DNA of 64,000 nucleotides from Hyphomicrobiales bacterium (GCA_900471605.1 UCEY01000027.1:30053-94052); one strand, 5' to 3'. Positions 25,499 to 37,260 are shown, counted from the first letter of the stretch. Program-made: numbers and translations. The notes: a model not told the origin generated them from the letters alone.

Positions 25499-26391
25499 CA
25501 AGCCATGGCGGCGGGAGTGAGGCTGCGGGCTTCGTGAAGCAGGGCGGAGACCAGCGGCGTGAAGGGTTCGCGGTGGGTGGCGACAAGCCCGACGATATGC
25601 GTGGCTTCCGGATCGACGATCGGGATAGTCCTGATTTCTTTTGCAAACCCGAATGATCGCGCCACGTTGCGCGGCATGATGCTCGCCCAGCGCCCGGTCC
25701 CCACATGCGAGAGAAGAACCACCATCGAGTTCGATTCGAGCATCGGCTTCACCGTGACCCCCGCCTCCGCGAGGTGCTGGTTGATGATCCGGCGGTTCTG
25801 CATGTCGGGCGTCAATAGACAGAGCCTAAGATCGGCCATCTCCTTCCAGGTCACGCTGTCCCGGTCGGCATAGGGCGCCCCTTCGGCGGTCACCAGATTG
25901 TAACGCTCCGCATAGAGCGGCACGCTCGTCACCCGCCCCAGCGGCTCGTTGTCGAGATAGGTAATGCCCGCGTCGATCTCGAAATTGTCGAGCTGGGAAA
26001 GCACCTGCAGGGAATTGCGGGAAACGACAGAGAAGGTTACCTCCGGGTGCTTGGCCTGGAAGGGCTCTGTCAACCTGGGGATCATCGCCAGCGCCGTCGG
26101 GATCGACGCCAGCCTGATATGGCCGACAAGGCCCTTGCGGGCGGCGCGCATTTCCTCGCGCATCGTGCGGGCATCGCCGACGATGCGTTTTGCCCATTCC
26201 AGCACGCGCTGACCTTCCGGCGTCAGGCCCTGGTAGCGCGAGCCGCGCACGACAAGCTGCACGCCGAGCTGCTCCTCGAGCTGTCGGATCGCGGCCGATA
26301 GCGAGGGTTGCGAAATGCCGCACTCCTCCGCCGCGCGGCCGAAATGGCCCTCGCGTGCAAGCGCAATGAAGAATTCCAGCTTGTCGATCAT
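25498..26391 (-). CDS. LysR-family transcriptional regulator of the fds cluster
   Basis: 297-residue DNA-binding regulator. An N-terminal winged helix-turn-helix (residues 1-60, HFGRAAEECGISQPSLSAAIRQLEEQLG) is followed by an effector-binding domain of the periplasmic-binding-protein fold. The start at 26391 (MIDKLEFFIA) has GGAGG seven bases upstream. It lies directly upstream of fdsG in the same orientation. LysR genes adjoin fds operons in other bacteria, for example FdsR in Cupriavidus, so control by formate is likely. Its own promoter must lie between 26392 and the atpC terminator. Confidence 0.9.
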   Translation of the reverse strand: MIDKLEFFIALAREGHFGRAAEECGISQPSLSAAIRQLEEQLGVQLVVRGSRYQGLTPEGQRVLEWAKRIVGDARTMREEMRAARKGLVGHIRLASIPTALAMIPRLTEPFQAKHPEVTFSVVSRNSLQVLSQLDNFEIDAGITYLDNEPLGRVTSVPLYAERYNLVTAEGAPYADRDSVTWKEMADLRLCLLTPDMQNRRIINQHLAEAGVTVKPMLESNSMVVLLSHVGTGRWASIMPRNVARSFGFAKEIRTIPIVDPEATHIVGLVATHREPFTPLVSALLHEARSLTPAAMA

Positions 26392-26485
26392 CGCGTTCCT
26401 CCGCCCCAAGGGCTAACAAGATGGCGCCATACATACAAGCCGGCATCCGGCCGCAAGGATGGCATCCGCCGACACGACGCCGCCC

Positions 26486-26514
26486 AAAGAAAAAGGCGGC
26501 CTTTCGGACCGCCT
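26486..26514 (-). terminator. Terminator of the atp operon
   Basis: On the minus strand, AGGCGGTCC-GAAA-GGCCGCCT forms a stem with a single bulged T and a GAAA tetraloop, followed by TTTTCTTT. It starts 28 bp after the atpC stop. Confidence 0.85.
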
Positions 26515-26541
26515 CGATCTTTTTCAGAGAATTCTGGAATA

Positions 26542-26948
26542 TCAGGCCGGAACAACGATACCGTTGAGGTGGGTCAATTCCGCCAGGAACTGTTCGAGCT
26601 TGGTCTTGTGTTCGTCGCTCTGCGCGTGGTTGATCTCGCCCTGCGTGGTTTCGATCCGCTTCTGCAGCGTCGCGTGGGTCAGCTCGCTGGCCGGAACCGC
26701 GGATTCGGCCAGCAGCGTGCAGCCGGTCGGCAGGATGTCGGCGAACCCGCCGAAAACGACGTATTTGTTGACTTCGCCAGAGGCGAGCTTCACCGAAACC
26801 ACGCCCGGCTTGATTGTCGTCATCGTCGGCGCGTGATTGGCAAGCACCGTCATTTCGCCAAGCGTCGCCGGGATCACCACCTGGGTGACCTTTTCGGAAA
26901 CGAGCAGGCGCTCGGGCGAAACCAGTTCAAAGTTGAAAGCGTCAGCCA

Positions 26949-26949
<1 letters not shown>
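26542..26949 (-). CDS. atpC: ATP synthase F1 epsilon subunit
   Basis: Central-stalk subunit that couples rotation to the F0 ring and inhibits ATP hydrolysis. 135 residues with the N-terminal beta-sandwich (FNFELVSPERLL ... IPATLGEMTVLANHAPTMTTIKPG) and a C-terminal helical hairpin. The ATG at 26949 shares its A with the TGA of the small upstream gene (TGATG), so its translation depends on that inserted gene rather than directly on atpD. It is the last gene of the atp operon. Confidence 0.96.
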
Positions 26950-28636
<1,687 letters not shown>

Positions 28637-28641
28637 TTACC

Positions 28642-29520
28642 TCAGAGCGCTTCCGCGCCCGAAATGATTTCGATGAGTTCCTTGGTGATCTGTGCCTGGC
28701 GCTGACGGTTGTAGGAGAGCGTCAGCTTGTTGATCATGTCACCGGCATTGCGCGTCGCGTTGTCCATTGCGGACATCTGCGCGCCATAGAAGGAAGCGTT
28801 GTTTTCGAGCAGGGCCCGGAAGATCTGCACGGCGACGTTCTTCGGCAGCAGGTCTTCGAGGATTTCCTCTTCGCTCGGCTCGTATTCGTAGAGCGCCGAG
28901 GAGGCGGTTGCCGGCTCGGTGGTCTCGAACTTGGCCGGGATGATCTGCGAGGCGGTCGCCACCTGCGAGATCACCGACTGGAAGCGTGCAAAGAACAGCG
29001 TCGCGACATCGAATTCACCGGCATTGTAGAGCGCGAGCACCTTGTGTGCCACCTCGTCCGCCTGGGCAAAACCGAGCTGCTTGACTTCGCGGAACGTCAC
29101 GTAGTCGACGATGTTCTCGCGGAACGAGCGGCGCAGGATGTCGTTGCCCTTGCGGCCGACGGTCAAGATCTTCACCGTCTTGCCCTGGGCAAGCAGCTTC
29201 AGCGCGTGATCGCGGGCAAGGCGGATGATCGAGGAGTTGAAGCCCCCGGCCAGACCGCGCTCGCCGGTCGCGACGATCAGGAGATGAACCTGGTCCTTGC
29301 CCGTGCCCGAAAGCAGGAGCGGCGCTTCGGCATTGCCGGCATTGGCGGCCGAAAGGCCGGCCAGCACCTTGGTCATACGTTCCGCGTAAGGACGGGCGGC
29401 CTCGGCCGCCTCCTGGGCACGGCGCAGCTTCGCCGCGGCGACCATTTTCATCGCCTTGGTGATCTTCTGCGTCGCCTTGACGGAGGCGATCCGGTTTTTC
29501 AGATCCTTAAGTGAAGGCAT
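28642..29520 (-). CDS. atpG: ATP synthase F1 gamma subunit
   Basis: Rotating central shaft of F1, 292 residues. The N-terminal helix [36 protein letters not shown] and the C-terminal helix with the signature [29 protein letters not shown], which form the coiled-coil shaft, are both present. It lies in the middle of atpHAGDC, 42 bp after atpA and 23 bp before atpD. Confidence 0.97.
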   Translation of the reverse strand: MPSLKDLKNRIASVKATQKITKAMKMVAAAKLRRAQEAAEAARPYAERMTKVLAGLSAANAGNAEAPLLLSGTGKDQVHLLIVATGERGLAGGFNSSIIRLARDHALKLLAQGKTVKILTVGRKGNDILRRSFRENIVDYVTFREVKQLGFAQADEVAHKVLALYNAGEFDVATLFFARFQSVISQVATASQIIPAKFETTEPATASSALYEYEPSEEEILEDLLPKNVAVQIFRALLENNASFYGAQMSAMDNATRNAGDMINKLTLSYNRQRQAQITKELIEIISGAEAL

Positions 29521-29562
29521 CCGTTATCGGTCCCCTGGGGGTTAGGTGGGCTTGATCCGTTC

Positions 29563-31092
29563 TCAGGCGAAAGACTTGGCGTAGCTGTCGAGAGCTGCCT
29601 TCAGCTTTGCGCGCGTGTCGTCGGAAAGCTGCTTCTCGCTACGGATCGTATCGAGGAGTGCCTTGCCTTCGGAACGGAGGTACGAGAGGAAGCCCTGCTC
29701 GAACTTGCCAACCTGGTTGACAGCGATCTTGTCGAGGTAGCCGTTGACGCCGGCGAAGATCACGGCGACCTGCTCTTCCGTCTTCAGCGGCGAGAACTGC
29801 GGCTGCTTCAGGAGTTCAGTCAGGCGTGCGCCGCGGTTCAGGAGGCGCTGCGTCGAGGCGTCCAGGTCGGAACCGAACTGGGCGAAGGCGGCCATTTCGC
29901 GATACTGGGCGAGTTCGCCCTTGATCGAGCCGGCAACCTGCTTCATCGCCTTGATCTGCGCGGCAGAACCGACGCGGGAAACCGACAGACCGACGTTAAC
30001 GGCCGGACGGATGCCCTGGTAGAAGAGGTCGGTTTCAAGGAAGATCTGGCCGTCGGTGATCGAGATCACGTTGGTCGGAATGAAGGCCGAAACGTCGTTA
30101 CCCTGGGTTTCGATGACCGGCAGAGCCGTCAGCGAACCGTTGCCGCGCTCGTCGGAGAGCTTTGCAGCACGCTCCAGAAGGCGGGAATGCAGGTAGAAGA
30201 CGTCGCCCGGATAGGCTTCGCGGCCCGGCGGACGGCGCAGCAGCAGCGACATCTGGCGGTACGCGACAGCCTGCTTGGAAAGGTCGTCGTAACCGATCAG
30301 GGCGTGCTGGCCGTTGTCGCGGAAATACTCGCCCATGGCGCAGCCGGCGAACGGTGCGAGATACTGCATCGGAGCCGGGTCGGAGGCGGTCGCAGCAACG
30401 ATGATCGAGTACTGCAGCGCGCCGCGCTCTTCGAGAACCTTCACGAACTGGGCAACCGTCGAGCGCTTCTGGCCGATAGCGACGTAGACGCAGAACAGCT
30501 TTTCCGACTCGGGGCCATTGTCGTGAATGGCCTTCTGGTTGAGGATCGTGTCGAGAATGATCGCGGTCTTGCCGGTCTGGCGGTCGCCGATGACCAACTC
30601 GCGCTGGCCGCGGCCGACCGGGATGAGCGCGTCGATGGCCTTGAGGCCGGTCGACATCGGCTCATGAACCGACTTGCGCGGAATGATGCCCGGAGCCTTG
30701 ACGTCGACGCGCGAACGGCGCGACGCATTGATCGGGCCCTTGCCGTCGATCGGGTTGCCGAGCGCGTCGACGACGCGGCCGAGCAGTTCCGGACCGACCG
30801 GAACGTCGACGATGGCGCCGGTCCGCTTGACGGTGTCGCCTTCCTTGATCTCGCGGTCGGAACCGAAGATGACGACGCCGACATTGTCGGCTTCGAGGTT
30901 GAGCGCCATACCACGGATGCCGCCCGGGAATTCGACCATTTCGCCGGCCTGGACGTTGTCCAGACCGTAGACGCGGGCAATGCCGTCGCCGACGGACAGA
31001 ACCTGTCCGACTTCGGAAACCTCAGCCTCCTGGCCGAAGTTCTTGATCTGGTCTTTCAGAATTGCGGAAATTTCCGCGGCGCGGATATCCAT
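29563..31092 (-). CDS. atpA: ATP synthase F1 alpha subunit
   Basis: Regulatory nucleotide-binding subunit of F1, 509 residues, full length. The Walker A motif is GDRQTGKT (169-176), and the arginine-finger region [17 protein letters not shown] is present. Its ATG shares a base with the atpH stop at 31092 (TGATG), so the two are translationally coupled. Confidence 0.98.
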   Translation of the reverse strand: MDIRAAEISAILKDQIKNFGQEAEVSEVGQVLSVGDGIARVYGLDNVQAGEMVEFPGGIRGMALNLEADNVGVVIFGSDREIKEGDTVKRTGAIVDVPVGPELLGRVVDALGNPIDGKGPINASRRSRVDVKAPGIIPRKSVHEPMSTGLKAIDALIPVGRGQRELVIGDRQTGKTAIILDTILNQKAIHDNGPESEKLFCVYVAIGQKRSTVAQFVKVLEERGALQYSIIVAATASDPAPMQYLAPFAGCAMGEYFRDNGQHALIGYDDLSKQAVAYRQMSLLLRRPPGREAYPGDVFYLHSRLLERAAKLSDERGNGSLTALPVIETQGNDVSAFIPTNVISITDGQIFLETDLFYQGIRPAVNVGLSVSRVGSAAQIKAMKQVAGSIKGELAQYREMAAFAQFGSDLDASTQRLLNRGARLTELLKQPQFSPLKTEEQVAVIFAGVNGYLDKIAVNQVGKFEQGFLSYLRSEGKALLDTIRSEKQLSDDTRAKLKAALDSYAKSFA

Positions 31093-31658
31093 CAGCCAAC
31101 CTCTTTCAGTGCAAGCTTAAGGGTGGAAAGTTTGGTGCGAAGGGAGGTGTCGATCTGACGAGAACCGACCTTGACGATCAGGCCGCCGAGGATCGACGGA
31201 TCGATCGTCACGACGATTGCGACGTCCTTGCCGGTTACGCCCTTCAGCGCCGACTTGAGTTCGTTTTCCTGCGCCTGGGAAAGCGCATGCGCCGAGGTGA
31301 CCTCGGCAGTGATTTCACCGCGATGCTCTGCGGCGATCTGGCGGAAGGCGCGGATCATCCCGGGCATCGCAAACAGGCGACGATTGCCGGCGACGACCTT
31401 CAGGAAATTGGCCACGAGACCGGAAATGCCAGCCTTCTCGGCAACGGCGATTACGGCCTTCTGCTGGTCCTCGGCGGAAAACACCGGGCTTGCGACCAGG
31501 CGTCGCAGGTCTTCGCTCTCATCCAGCAGCGCCTGAAAACGATCAAGATCGGCACCGACCTTGTCGACCGAACCGGTCTCGAGAGACAGTTCGAAAAGCG
31601 AGGAAGCGTAACGCTCCGCTACACCGGAAATAAGCTGGGACGTGTCAGCCACGGGCAC
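31092..31658 (-). CDS. atpH: ATP synthase F1 delta subunit
   Basis: Peripheral-stalk subunit connecting F1 to subunit b, 188 residues. It is the typical OSCP/delta sequence: [17 protein letters not shown] at the N-terminus and [23 protein letters not shown] near the C-terminus. The start is GTG 31658 (MPVADTSQL), as in rhizobial relatives, with AGGGAAA upstream; GTG 31652 is an alternative. First gene of the atp operon. Confidence 0.96.
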   Translation of the reverse strand: MPVADTSQLISGVAERYASSLFELSLETGSVDKVGADLDRFQALLDESEDLRRLVASPVFSAEDQQKAVIAVAEKAGISGLVANFLKVVAGNRRLFAMPGMIRAFRQIAAEHRGEITAEVTSAHALSQAQENELKSALKGVTGKDVAIVVTIDPSILGGLIVKVGSRQIDTSLRTKLSTLKLALKEVG

Positions 31659-31919
31659 AGTTTCCCTGTATTGCCATCCAAGCGCCAGACCCTGCGGGAG
31701 AGGTGAAGCAAGAGCTTGAAATCGTTTGATTTTTTCTCAGAACCTGTAGGGCTGGCGCCCTACCCTTTCCGACTTTCGCGGTCCGTCTAGCATAGGCTGT
31801 AAGGACTCGCAACACGCCTGATAACGGAAAAAGCCGGACGCGCAAGGGCTGAGAGCGATTTTATACCGGAAGCGGAAGGATTTTCGGCCGGCTGAGGCTT
31901 CGACTTTCGAACAGACGCG
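31659..31919. other. Spacer holding the atp operon promoter
   Basis: 261 bp between the small membrane protein gene and atpH. It should contain the atp promoter on the minus strand. A weak candidate is TTGCGA followed 17 bases later by TAGACG, but I would not rely on it. I see no terminator, so read-through from the priA group into atp is possible. No small gene is convincing. Confidence 0.4.
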
Positions 31920-32303
31920 TCAGATATAGCCGAAGACATAGGCGAGCGGCCCGCCGGCCAGCACAACCTGAAGTAAGGAAATCGCGATATTTCTGGCCGT
32001 GAAGCCGCGATCGAGAGCGCAGGACAGCAACCGTCCGAGAGCGGCAAATCCGAGCGCGATCCCGAGCGTCATGTAGATCCAGTCCTGGGCGAGCATGATC
32101 GCCGCCAGACCGAAGCCGAGATGATGGGCGCCACTCGAACGGACCGCGGCATAACCTTCCGGACGGACCTCGCCGATCTGGAACGCCGCCAGGCGCAGAA
32201 CGGTCGCAGGAAACAGGAAAACGAGAAGGCCGAGTGCCGCGGTTGCCGCCGCGCAGACGAAAGCCACCTGCTCGCCGAGTTCAGTGGGAAAATAGAGTTC
32301 CAT
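31920..32303 (-). CDS. Small four-helix membrane protein (DUF4345-like)
   Basis: 127-residue integral membrane protein with four predicted hydrophobic segments (about residues 12-38, 53-72, 73-92 and 103-125). The pattern of a charged RPEGYAAVRSSGAHHLGFGLA loop followed by GRLLSCALD resembles the DUF4345 family of small bacterial membrane proteins; this is a tentative match. The function is unknown. It lies downstream of priA on the same strand (68-bp gap) and upstream of the atp operon. Confidence 0.75.
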   Translation of the reverse strand: MELYFPTELGEQVAFVCAAATAALGLLVFLFPATVLRLAAFQIGEVRPEGYAAVRSSGAHHLGFGLAAIMLAQDWIYMTLGIALGFAALGRLLSCALDRGFTARNIAISLLQVVLAGGPLAYVFGYI

Positions 32304-32371
32304 CGCGGCCTCGCATCATTCGAATCGCCAGATTCTAGCGCAACCGGTAAACAAGTCGCAAAGAACCGCGG

Positions 32372-34594
32372 TCAAAGAAAACTCTGCGGATCGATATCGA
32401 GCTGGATCTGCACCGAGCCGCGTTGTTTCGGGCCGTTTTCCAGCATCGCCCGCAGAAACGCCTGCATGTCGGAATTGCGCCGGCCATGCACCAGCAGCCG
32501 GAAGCGATGGCGGCCGCGCACAAGCGCCAACGGTGCTTCCGCTGGCCCCAGCACAGAAATGCCGGTGACTTTCGGCGCCGCGGCCCTGAGGCCCCGCGCA
32601 TGGGTTTCCGCATCCGCCCGGGTATCCGCCGAGACGATCAGAGAGGCCAGCCGGCCGAAAGGCGGCAGGATCGCCTTTTCGCGCTCGGCGATCTCGCGCT
32701 CGTAGAAGGCACCTGCGTCGCCGGAGACGATCGCCTGCATCACCGGATGCTGCGGCTGGAAGGTCTGCAGCAGGCCGTGGCTCTTGAGGCCGGTTCGCCC
32801 GGCGCGGCCCGTCACCTGGGAGAGAAGCTGAAACGTGCGCTCAGCGGCGCGCGGATCGCCGTTGGACAGGCCGAGATCGGAATCGACGATACCGACCAGC
32901 GTCATCAGCGGGAAGTTATGTCCCTTGGCAACGAGCTGGGTACCGATGACGATATCCGCCTCTCCCTTGGCGATTGCCTCCAGTTCCAGCCGCATGCGCT
33001 TGACGCCGCCGAGCAGGTCCGACGACATGACGATCGTCCGAGCATCCGGAAAATGCTTTTCGACTTCCTCCGCGATCCGCTCGACACCGGGGCCGCAGGC
33101 GACCAGATGGTCGAACGTGCCGCATTCCGGGCAGGCTTCCGGGGTCCGCTCGGAATAGCCGCATTGATGGCACTGGATCTGGCTCTTGAAACGGTGCTCC
33201 ACCAGCCAGCTCGAACATTGCGGGCACTGGAACCGGTGGCCGCAGACGCGGCAGAGCGTCAGCGGCGCATAACCGCGGCGATTGAGGAACAGCAGCGACT
33301 GCTCCCTGCGCTCGATCGTCCTGCCGATCGCCCTGAGAAGCACCGGCGACAGGAAGCCGCCGCGCTCCGGCGGATGGCGGCGCATGTCGATCAGGTGCAG
33401 GTCCGGCAGCGCCGCATCGCCGAAACGGGTCGGCAGGTGCACGGTGTTGTAACGTCCCGCAAGCCCGTTCACCTGGCTTTCGACGGAGGGCGTCGCAGAC
33501 ACCAGCACGATCGGGAAATCGCCGATCCGGGCCCGCACCACCGCCATGTCGCGGGCATTGTAGAAGACCCGGTCCTCCTGCTTGTAGGCAGGGTCGTGCT
33601 CTTCGTCGACGATGATCAGGCCGAGATCCTCGAAGGGCAGGAAAAGTGCCGACCGGGCACCTGCCACCACCTTCACCTCGCCGGTCACCACGCCGCGCCA
33701 GACCTTTTCGCGCATGCGGGGGGCGAGATCCGAATGCCATTCGCCGGGCTTGGCGCCGAACCGCTCCTGGAAACGTTCGAGGAAGCTCGAGGTCAGCGCG
33801 ATTTCCGGCAGCAGGATCAGCACCTGTTTGCCGCGCCTGAGCGTTTCGGCGATCGCCTCGAAATAGACTTCCGTCTTGCCCGAACCCGTGACCCCGTCGA
33901 TCAGCGAGGTGGAGAACCCGCCTGCCCGGATCGATTCCAGGATTTCCACGGAGGCCTGTTTCTGCGGCCCCTCGATGCGCGGGCTCGTATAATCCGGGTC
34001 AGGCCTCGCCACGACCGGCGGCGGGGGCAGGAACACCGTCTCGAATATTCCCTGCGCTGTCAGCCCGTCAACGACGCTCACGGAAACGCCGGCGGCATGC
34101 GCCAGCCCGCTACGGGTCCAGGGAATTTCTTCCTCGCCGGCGATATCGAGCACCCGCGCGCGCGCCGGCGTCAAACGCTCCGGCTGGCCACCGAGATATC
34201 GAAGACCTTCGACCATAGGCTCGGGATCGAGCGCGGCCGGTGCGCGGATCGCCATACGCGCCACGAGGCCGGGCGGAGACAGCGTATAGCTCGCCACCCA
34301 ATCGACGAAATCGCGCATCTCCTTGGACAGCGGCGGGCAATCGAAGACCAGCGTGATCGGCCTCAGCTTCTTCGGATCGAGCTTGTCGTCGTTCTCGCCG
34401 TCCCACACGACGCCGATCAGTTGCCGCGGGCCGACCGGCACCTGCACGACCGAACCGGGCTCGACATGCACACCGTCCGGCACGGCATAACTATAGGCAA
34501 CCGGCACCGGCAGCGGTACCAGCACCGGCACCACCCTTACCAATGACGGCGCTTCGAACAGCGAACCGAAGAGATCGGACGAATCTATGCCCAT
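32372..34594 (-). CDS. priA: Primosomal protein N' (replication restart helicase PriA)
   Basis: 3'-to-5' DNA helicase that reloads the replisome at stalled forks. 740 residues from ATG 34594 (MGIDSSDLFG). An N-terminal DNA-binding domain (about 20-210) precedes the DEAD-like helicase core with GVTGSGKT (Walker A) and DEEHD (Walker B). A zinc-binding insertion has eight cysteines in CRVCGHRFQCPQC and CHQCGY...CPECG, followed by the C-terminal helicase lobe with QVTGRAGR. A TTG at 34624 would add ten residues without a ribosome-binding site. It lies downstream of the AAA ATPase gene on the same strand. Confidence 0.96.
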   Translation of the reverse strand: MGIDSSDLFGSLFEAPSLVRVVPVLVPLPVPVAYSYAVPDGVHVEPGSVVQVPVGPRQLIGVVWDGENDDKLDPKKLRPITLVFDCPPLSKEMRDFVDWVASYTLSPPGLVARMAIRAPAALDPEPMVEGLRYLGGQPERLTPARARVLDIAGEEEIPWTRSGLAHAAGVSVSVVDGLTAQGIFETVFLPPPPVVARPDPDYTSPRIEGPQKQASVEILESIRAGGFSTSLIDGVTGSGKTEVYFEAIAETLRRGKQVLILLPEIALTSSFLERFQERFGAKPGEWHSDLAPRMREKVWRGVVTGEVKVVAGARSALFLPFEDLGLIIVDEEHDPAYKQEDRVFYNARDMAVVRARIGDFPIVLVSATPSVESQVNGLAGRYNTVHLPTRFGDAALPDLHLIDMRRHPPERGGFLSPVLLRAIGRTIERREQSLLFLNRRGYAPLTLCRVCGHRFQCPQCSSWLVEHRFKSQIQCHQCGYSERTPEACPECGTFDHLVACGPGVERIAEEVEKHFPDARTIVMSSDLLGGVKRMRLELEAIAKGEADIVIGTQLVAKGHNFPLMTLVGIVDSDLGLSNGDPRAAERTFQLLSQVTGRAGRTGLKSHGLLQTFQPQHPVMQAIVSGDAGAFYEREIAEREKAILPPFGRLASLIVSADTRADAETHARGLRAAAPKVTGISVLGPAEAPLALVRGRHRFRLLVHGRRNSDMQAFLRAMLENGPKQRGSVQIQLDIDPQSFL

Positions 34595-34643
34595 GGGCGG
34601 CGACCATGCCCAAACCCGGAACAAAAGTGAACCCTAAACAGGA

Positions 34644-35786
34644 TCACTCGTCCTCGTCTTCATCGTCGATGACACCGGTCAGCCGCATGCCGTCGATCCA
34701 GGTGGCGCCTTGCCTGCGGATCACCCGCCGCGGTCGCGTGCCGCAACGCTCCTGAACGGCGGCGGCAAGCAGTTCGGAATGAGTGACGATCCAGACCTGG
34801 CTGTGGCGAGCCGCCTGCGCGATCATCTCGGCCAGCGGCGGCAGCATGTCCGGGTGCAGGCTGGCCTCCGGTTCGTTGAGCGCGATCAGCGGCGGCTGGC
34901 GATAGGACATCAGCGCAGCCGCGAGCCCGAGGAAGCGGATCTGCCCGTCGGAAAGCTCGCGCGGCTGAAACACCCGGGCAGGAAAATCCGGAAAGACGAG
35001 CCCGAATTCGGCGTGCTCGCCGGGTTCCGGAACCCGAAGCTTCGCCCCGCCGAAGGCATCGGCGATCGCCCGGTCGAGCTCCACCGTATCTCCGCGCGTA
35101 TGGACCAGCGTCGCAAAGACCGCCGCCATATTGCCACCGTCTTCGTCAAGCAGCGGCGAGGTCACCGCAAGGCATGGCTGCCGCAACGGCGAATCCCGGT
35201 CGGTGCGGAACCCGTGGAAGAACCGCCAGCCATCGACCATCCGCCGAAAAGCGCCGGCTTCCGGATAATGCCCGGCATCGCCGAGAAGGGCGATCGCCGT
35301 CTCGGAGGTCATCGCCTGTTCGGGATATTGCTCCATCCGGCCGCCGGTCCCCCGCACCATGATGCCCGGCCCGGCGCGCTTCATCATCGTCACCGGCCGC
35401 GAACCGGTTTCGACGACAAGCTCCTCCTCCTTCACTTGCGGCTCGAAGGCAAAGCCCGCAGCATCGACAGGTGGCCGAAGCCCCGCCTCGACCCGGTAGC
35501 GGAACGTCACCGCCCGCTCTTCGTCAAGAACTTCGACCTCGAGCTTGATACGGAAATTCTTCTCCTGTCGACGCGTGCCCGACCAGAGCGCCGACGCCAT
35601 GCCGCCCTCTGCGGCGATCTCGTAGGCGAGATTGCCGCGAACCGCCGCCTGTATCAGCTGCAGCGCCCGGTAGAGATTGGATTTTCCGACGCCATTCTCG
35701 CCGATGAACAGGTTGACGCCGGCCAGATCCATGCGGATCGAGCGCAGCGACCGGTAGTTGGCGGCAAACATCGAGCGAAGCAGCAT
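34644..35786 (-). CDS. AAA-family ATPase (RecF/OLD-like, AAA_21)
   Basis: 380-residue ATPase of the SMC/RecF/OLD type without a nuclease domain. The Walker A motif is GENGVGKSN near residues 29-37. The ABC signature region is RELSDGQIRFLGLAAAL, and Walker B is PLIALNEPEASLHPD with the following THSELL. The C-terminus is strongly acidic (DDEDEDE). Single-gene ATPases of this type are common in proteobacteria and poorly understood; some OLD-type relatives act in DNA repair or phage defence, but nothing here shows that. It is positioned between a GNAT gene and priA, all on the minus strand. Confidence 0.88.
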   Translation of the reverse strand: MLLRSMFAANYRSLRSIRMDLAGVNLFIGENGVGKSNLYRALQLIQAAVRGNLAYEIAAEGGMASALWSGTRRQEKNFRIKLEVEVLDEERAVTFRYRVEAGLRPPVDAAGFAFEPQVKEEELVVETGSRPVTMMKRAGPGIMVRGTGGRMEQYPEQAMTSETAIALLGDAGHYPEAGAFRRMVDGWRFFHGFRTDRDSPLRQPCLAVTSPLLDEDGGNMAAVFATLVHTRGDTVELDRAIADAFGGAKLRVPEPGEHAEFGLVFPDFPARVFQPRELSDGQIRFLGLAAALMSYRQPPLIALNEPEASLHPDMLPPLAEMIAQAARHSQVWIVTHSELLAAAVQERCGTRPRRVIRRQGATWIDGMRLTGVIDDEDEDE

Positions 35787-35827
35787 GCCCTATTCCTAGC
35801 CGAAGAGCGGGATGAAAAGAATGCAAC

Positions 35828-36325
35828 TCAGGCGAGACGCAGGCTATGCGTATAGCTCTCGCCGGTCAGCGGCTGAAATCCCATGGCCTGCCAGAAACGG
35901 CGGGCGTCATCGCTGCCGGCATGGACCGTCACGACCGGGGTGAAGGCGCGGGCATGTTCGAGCAGCCGCTCGGCAAGACGCCGGCCTATCCCCTTGCCCC
36001 GATATGGCTGCGACACATAAAAGCGGCGCATCCGCAGCCAGTCGGCCCGCGTCGGTTCGACCGTCATCCCGCCGACCCCGATCATCCGCCCCCGATCATG
36101 GGCACCGAGCAGGCTTTCGCCGCGCCGTTCGAACCGGTTGGTCCCGGCCGACCATTCCTCGGCAATCCGCAGGATATGATTATAACCTTCCTGCCTCGCA
36201 GCCTCGGCCAGCAGTCCGATGTCGCTGGCAAGCCGCTTGCCGAAGGGAGCAATCACAATACCCAGGCCTTCCAGGACCAGATCTTCAGTGCCTAACGCTT
36301 CGGAACCGATATCTCCGGGGCTCAT
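35828..36325 (-). CDS. GNAT-family N-acetyltransferase
   Basis: 165-residue acetyl-CoA-dependent acyltransferase. The acetyl-CoA binding motif is VSQPYRGKGIGRRLAERLLEHA (about residues 107-128; the motif A pattern R/Q-x-x-G-x-G/A is intact), and the C-terminal strand-turn is ARRFWQAMGFQPL. The start at ATG 36325 lies five bases after the acyltransferase stop, so the two genes are tightly linked. Upstream in-frame sequence reads back through the acyltransferase gene and is not coding. The substrate is unknown. Confidence 0.88.
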   Translation of the reverse strand: MSPGDIGSEALGTEDLVLEGLGIVIAPFGKRLASDIGLLAEAARQEGYNHILRIAEEWSAGTNRFERRGESLLGAHDRGRMIGVGGMTVEPTRADWLRMRRFYVSQPYRGKGIGRRLAERLLEHARAFTPVVTVHAGSDDARRFWQAMGFQPLTGESYTHSLRLA

Positions 36326-36330
36326 GTCTT

Positions 36331-37260
36331 TCACGCCGCCGACGCCGTCTGCGGTTTCTCGACAGGCTTGAACACCGCATCGCCATCGGCGGCAAGCTCG
36401 AACACGGTATGCTGCTCCAGGGCCTTGGTCACCTCCGTCATGTCGCCTTCCAGCGCCGACGGCGGGATCATCTGCCCGACCGTAAAATCGAAATGGTCGC
36501 CCTTCTTGTTCAGAAGCTCGTAGAACACCGTCATGTCCCGCAATTCCGTCGACCACTTGGCGAACCAGTAGAACAGGCCGGAATTGCGCGCCCGCATGTG
36601 GATCGGCAGGATCGGCAGGTTGTATTTGCGGGCGAGGCTGACGGCCGACGTTTTCCATGGCCGCTCGTTCAGCCTGCCGTCCGCCCAATAGGCGATCCGT
36701 CCCGACGGGAACAGCACCATGACCTTGCCGTCCGCAATGGTCTTGTTGGTCAGCACCAGCGTCTCACGGGCCTTGAGCTTGGTCTTGTGCTCCTCCCGCC
36801 ACTCGACGGGAATGATCATCTCGGCAAAACGCGGATTGACGCGCACCGCATCGCGGTTGGCGAACACCATCATGTCGGGCCGGCGCGATTTCAGGAGGTC
36901 GAAGACGGCAACCCCGTCGGCAATCCCGGTCGGATGATTGGCGACCAGAATGAACCCGCCCTTTTCGGGAATGCGCTCGGCATTGGCGACCGTCACGTCG
37001 AGCTTCAGGAGGTTGCTCATGTACTCGAAGCACTGGAAACCATTGAGCGTCGAGATGTCGTTGGCGAACCTGATCGCCCGGCCATAGCGCAGGAGCGTGT
37101 AGAGAAACGGCCGCATCACCGGCCAGAGTGGGTTCTGGACGATCCTCTGGCCGCGTTCGGCAATCAATGTGTCGACGATGTGGCCGGGTTTGCCTTGTGA
37201 GACGAGAGCGATTGTTTCCGCGAGATGTCCAAAAGTGGTCGTAGAATCACGGCGCGCCAT
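36331..37260 (-). CDS. Lysophospholipid/glycerolipid acyltransferase (PlsC-like)
   Basis: 309-residue membrane-associated acyltransferase. Motif I is NHPTGIADG (NHx4D variant: N-H-P-T-G-I-A-D), motif III is FPSGRIAYW, and a PILPIHMRARNSGLFYW segment forms motif IV. This places it in the PlsC/glycerolphosphate acyltransferase superfamily, probably acting on phospholipid or ornithine-lipid precursors; the substrate is not decidable from sequence. ATG at 37260. It leads a minus-strand group with the GNAT, AAA and priA genes and is divergent from xerC. Confidence 0.88.
   Translation of the reverse strand: MARRDSTTTFGHLAETIALVSQGKPGHIVDTLIAERGQRIVQNPLWPVMRPFLYTLLRYGRAIRFANDISTLNGFQCFEYMSNLLKLDVTVANAERIPEKGGFILVANHPTGIADGVAVFDLLKSRRPDMMVFANRDAVRVNPRFAEMIIPVEWREEHKTKLKARETLVLTNKTIADGKVMVLFPSGRIAYWADGRLNERPWKTSAVSLARKYNLPILPIHMRARNSGLFYWFAKWSTELRDMTVFYELLNKKGDHFDFTVGQMIPPSALEGDMTEVTKALEQHTVFELAADGDAVFKPVEKPQTASAA

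Noticed and set aside
31659..31919. Small frames upstream of atpH as genes
   Set aside because: They are short, lack ribosome-binding sites and have arginine/serine-rich random composition; the region is more likely promoter DNA.
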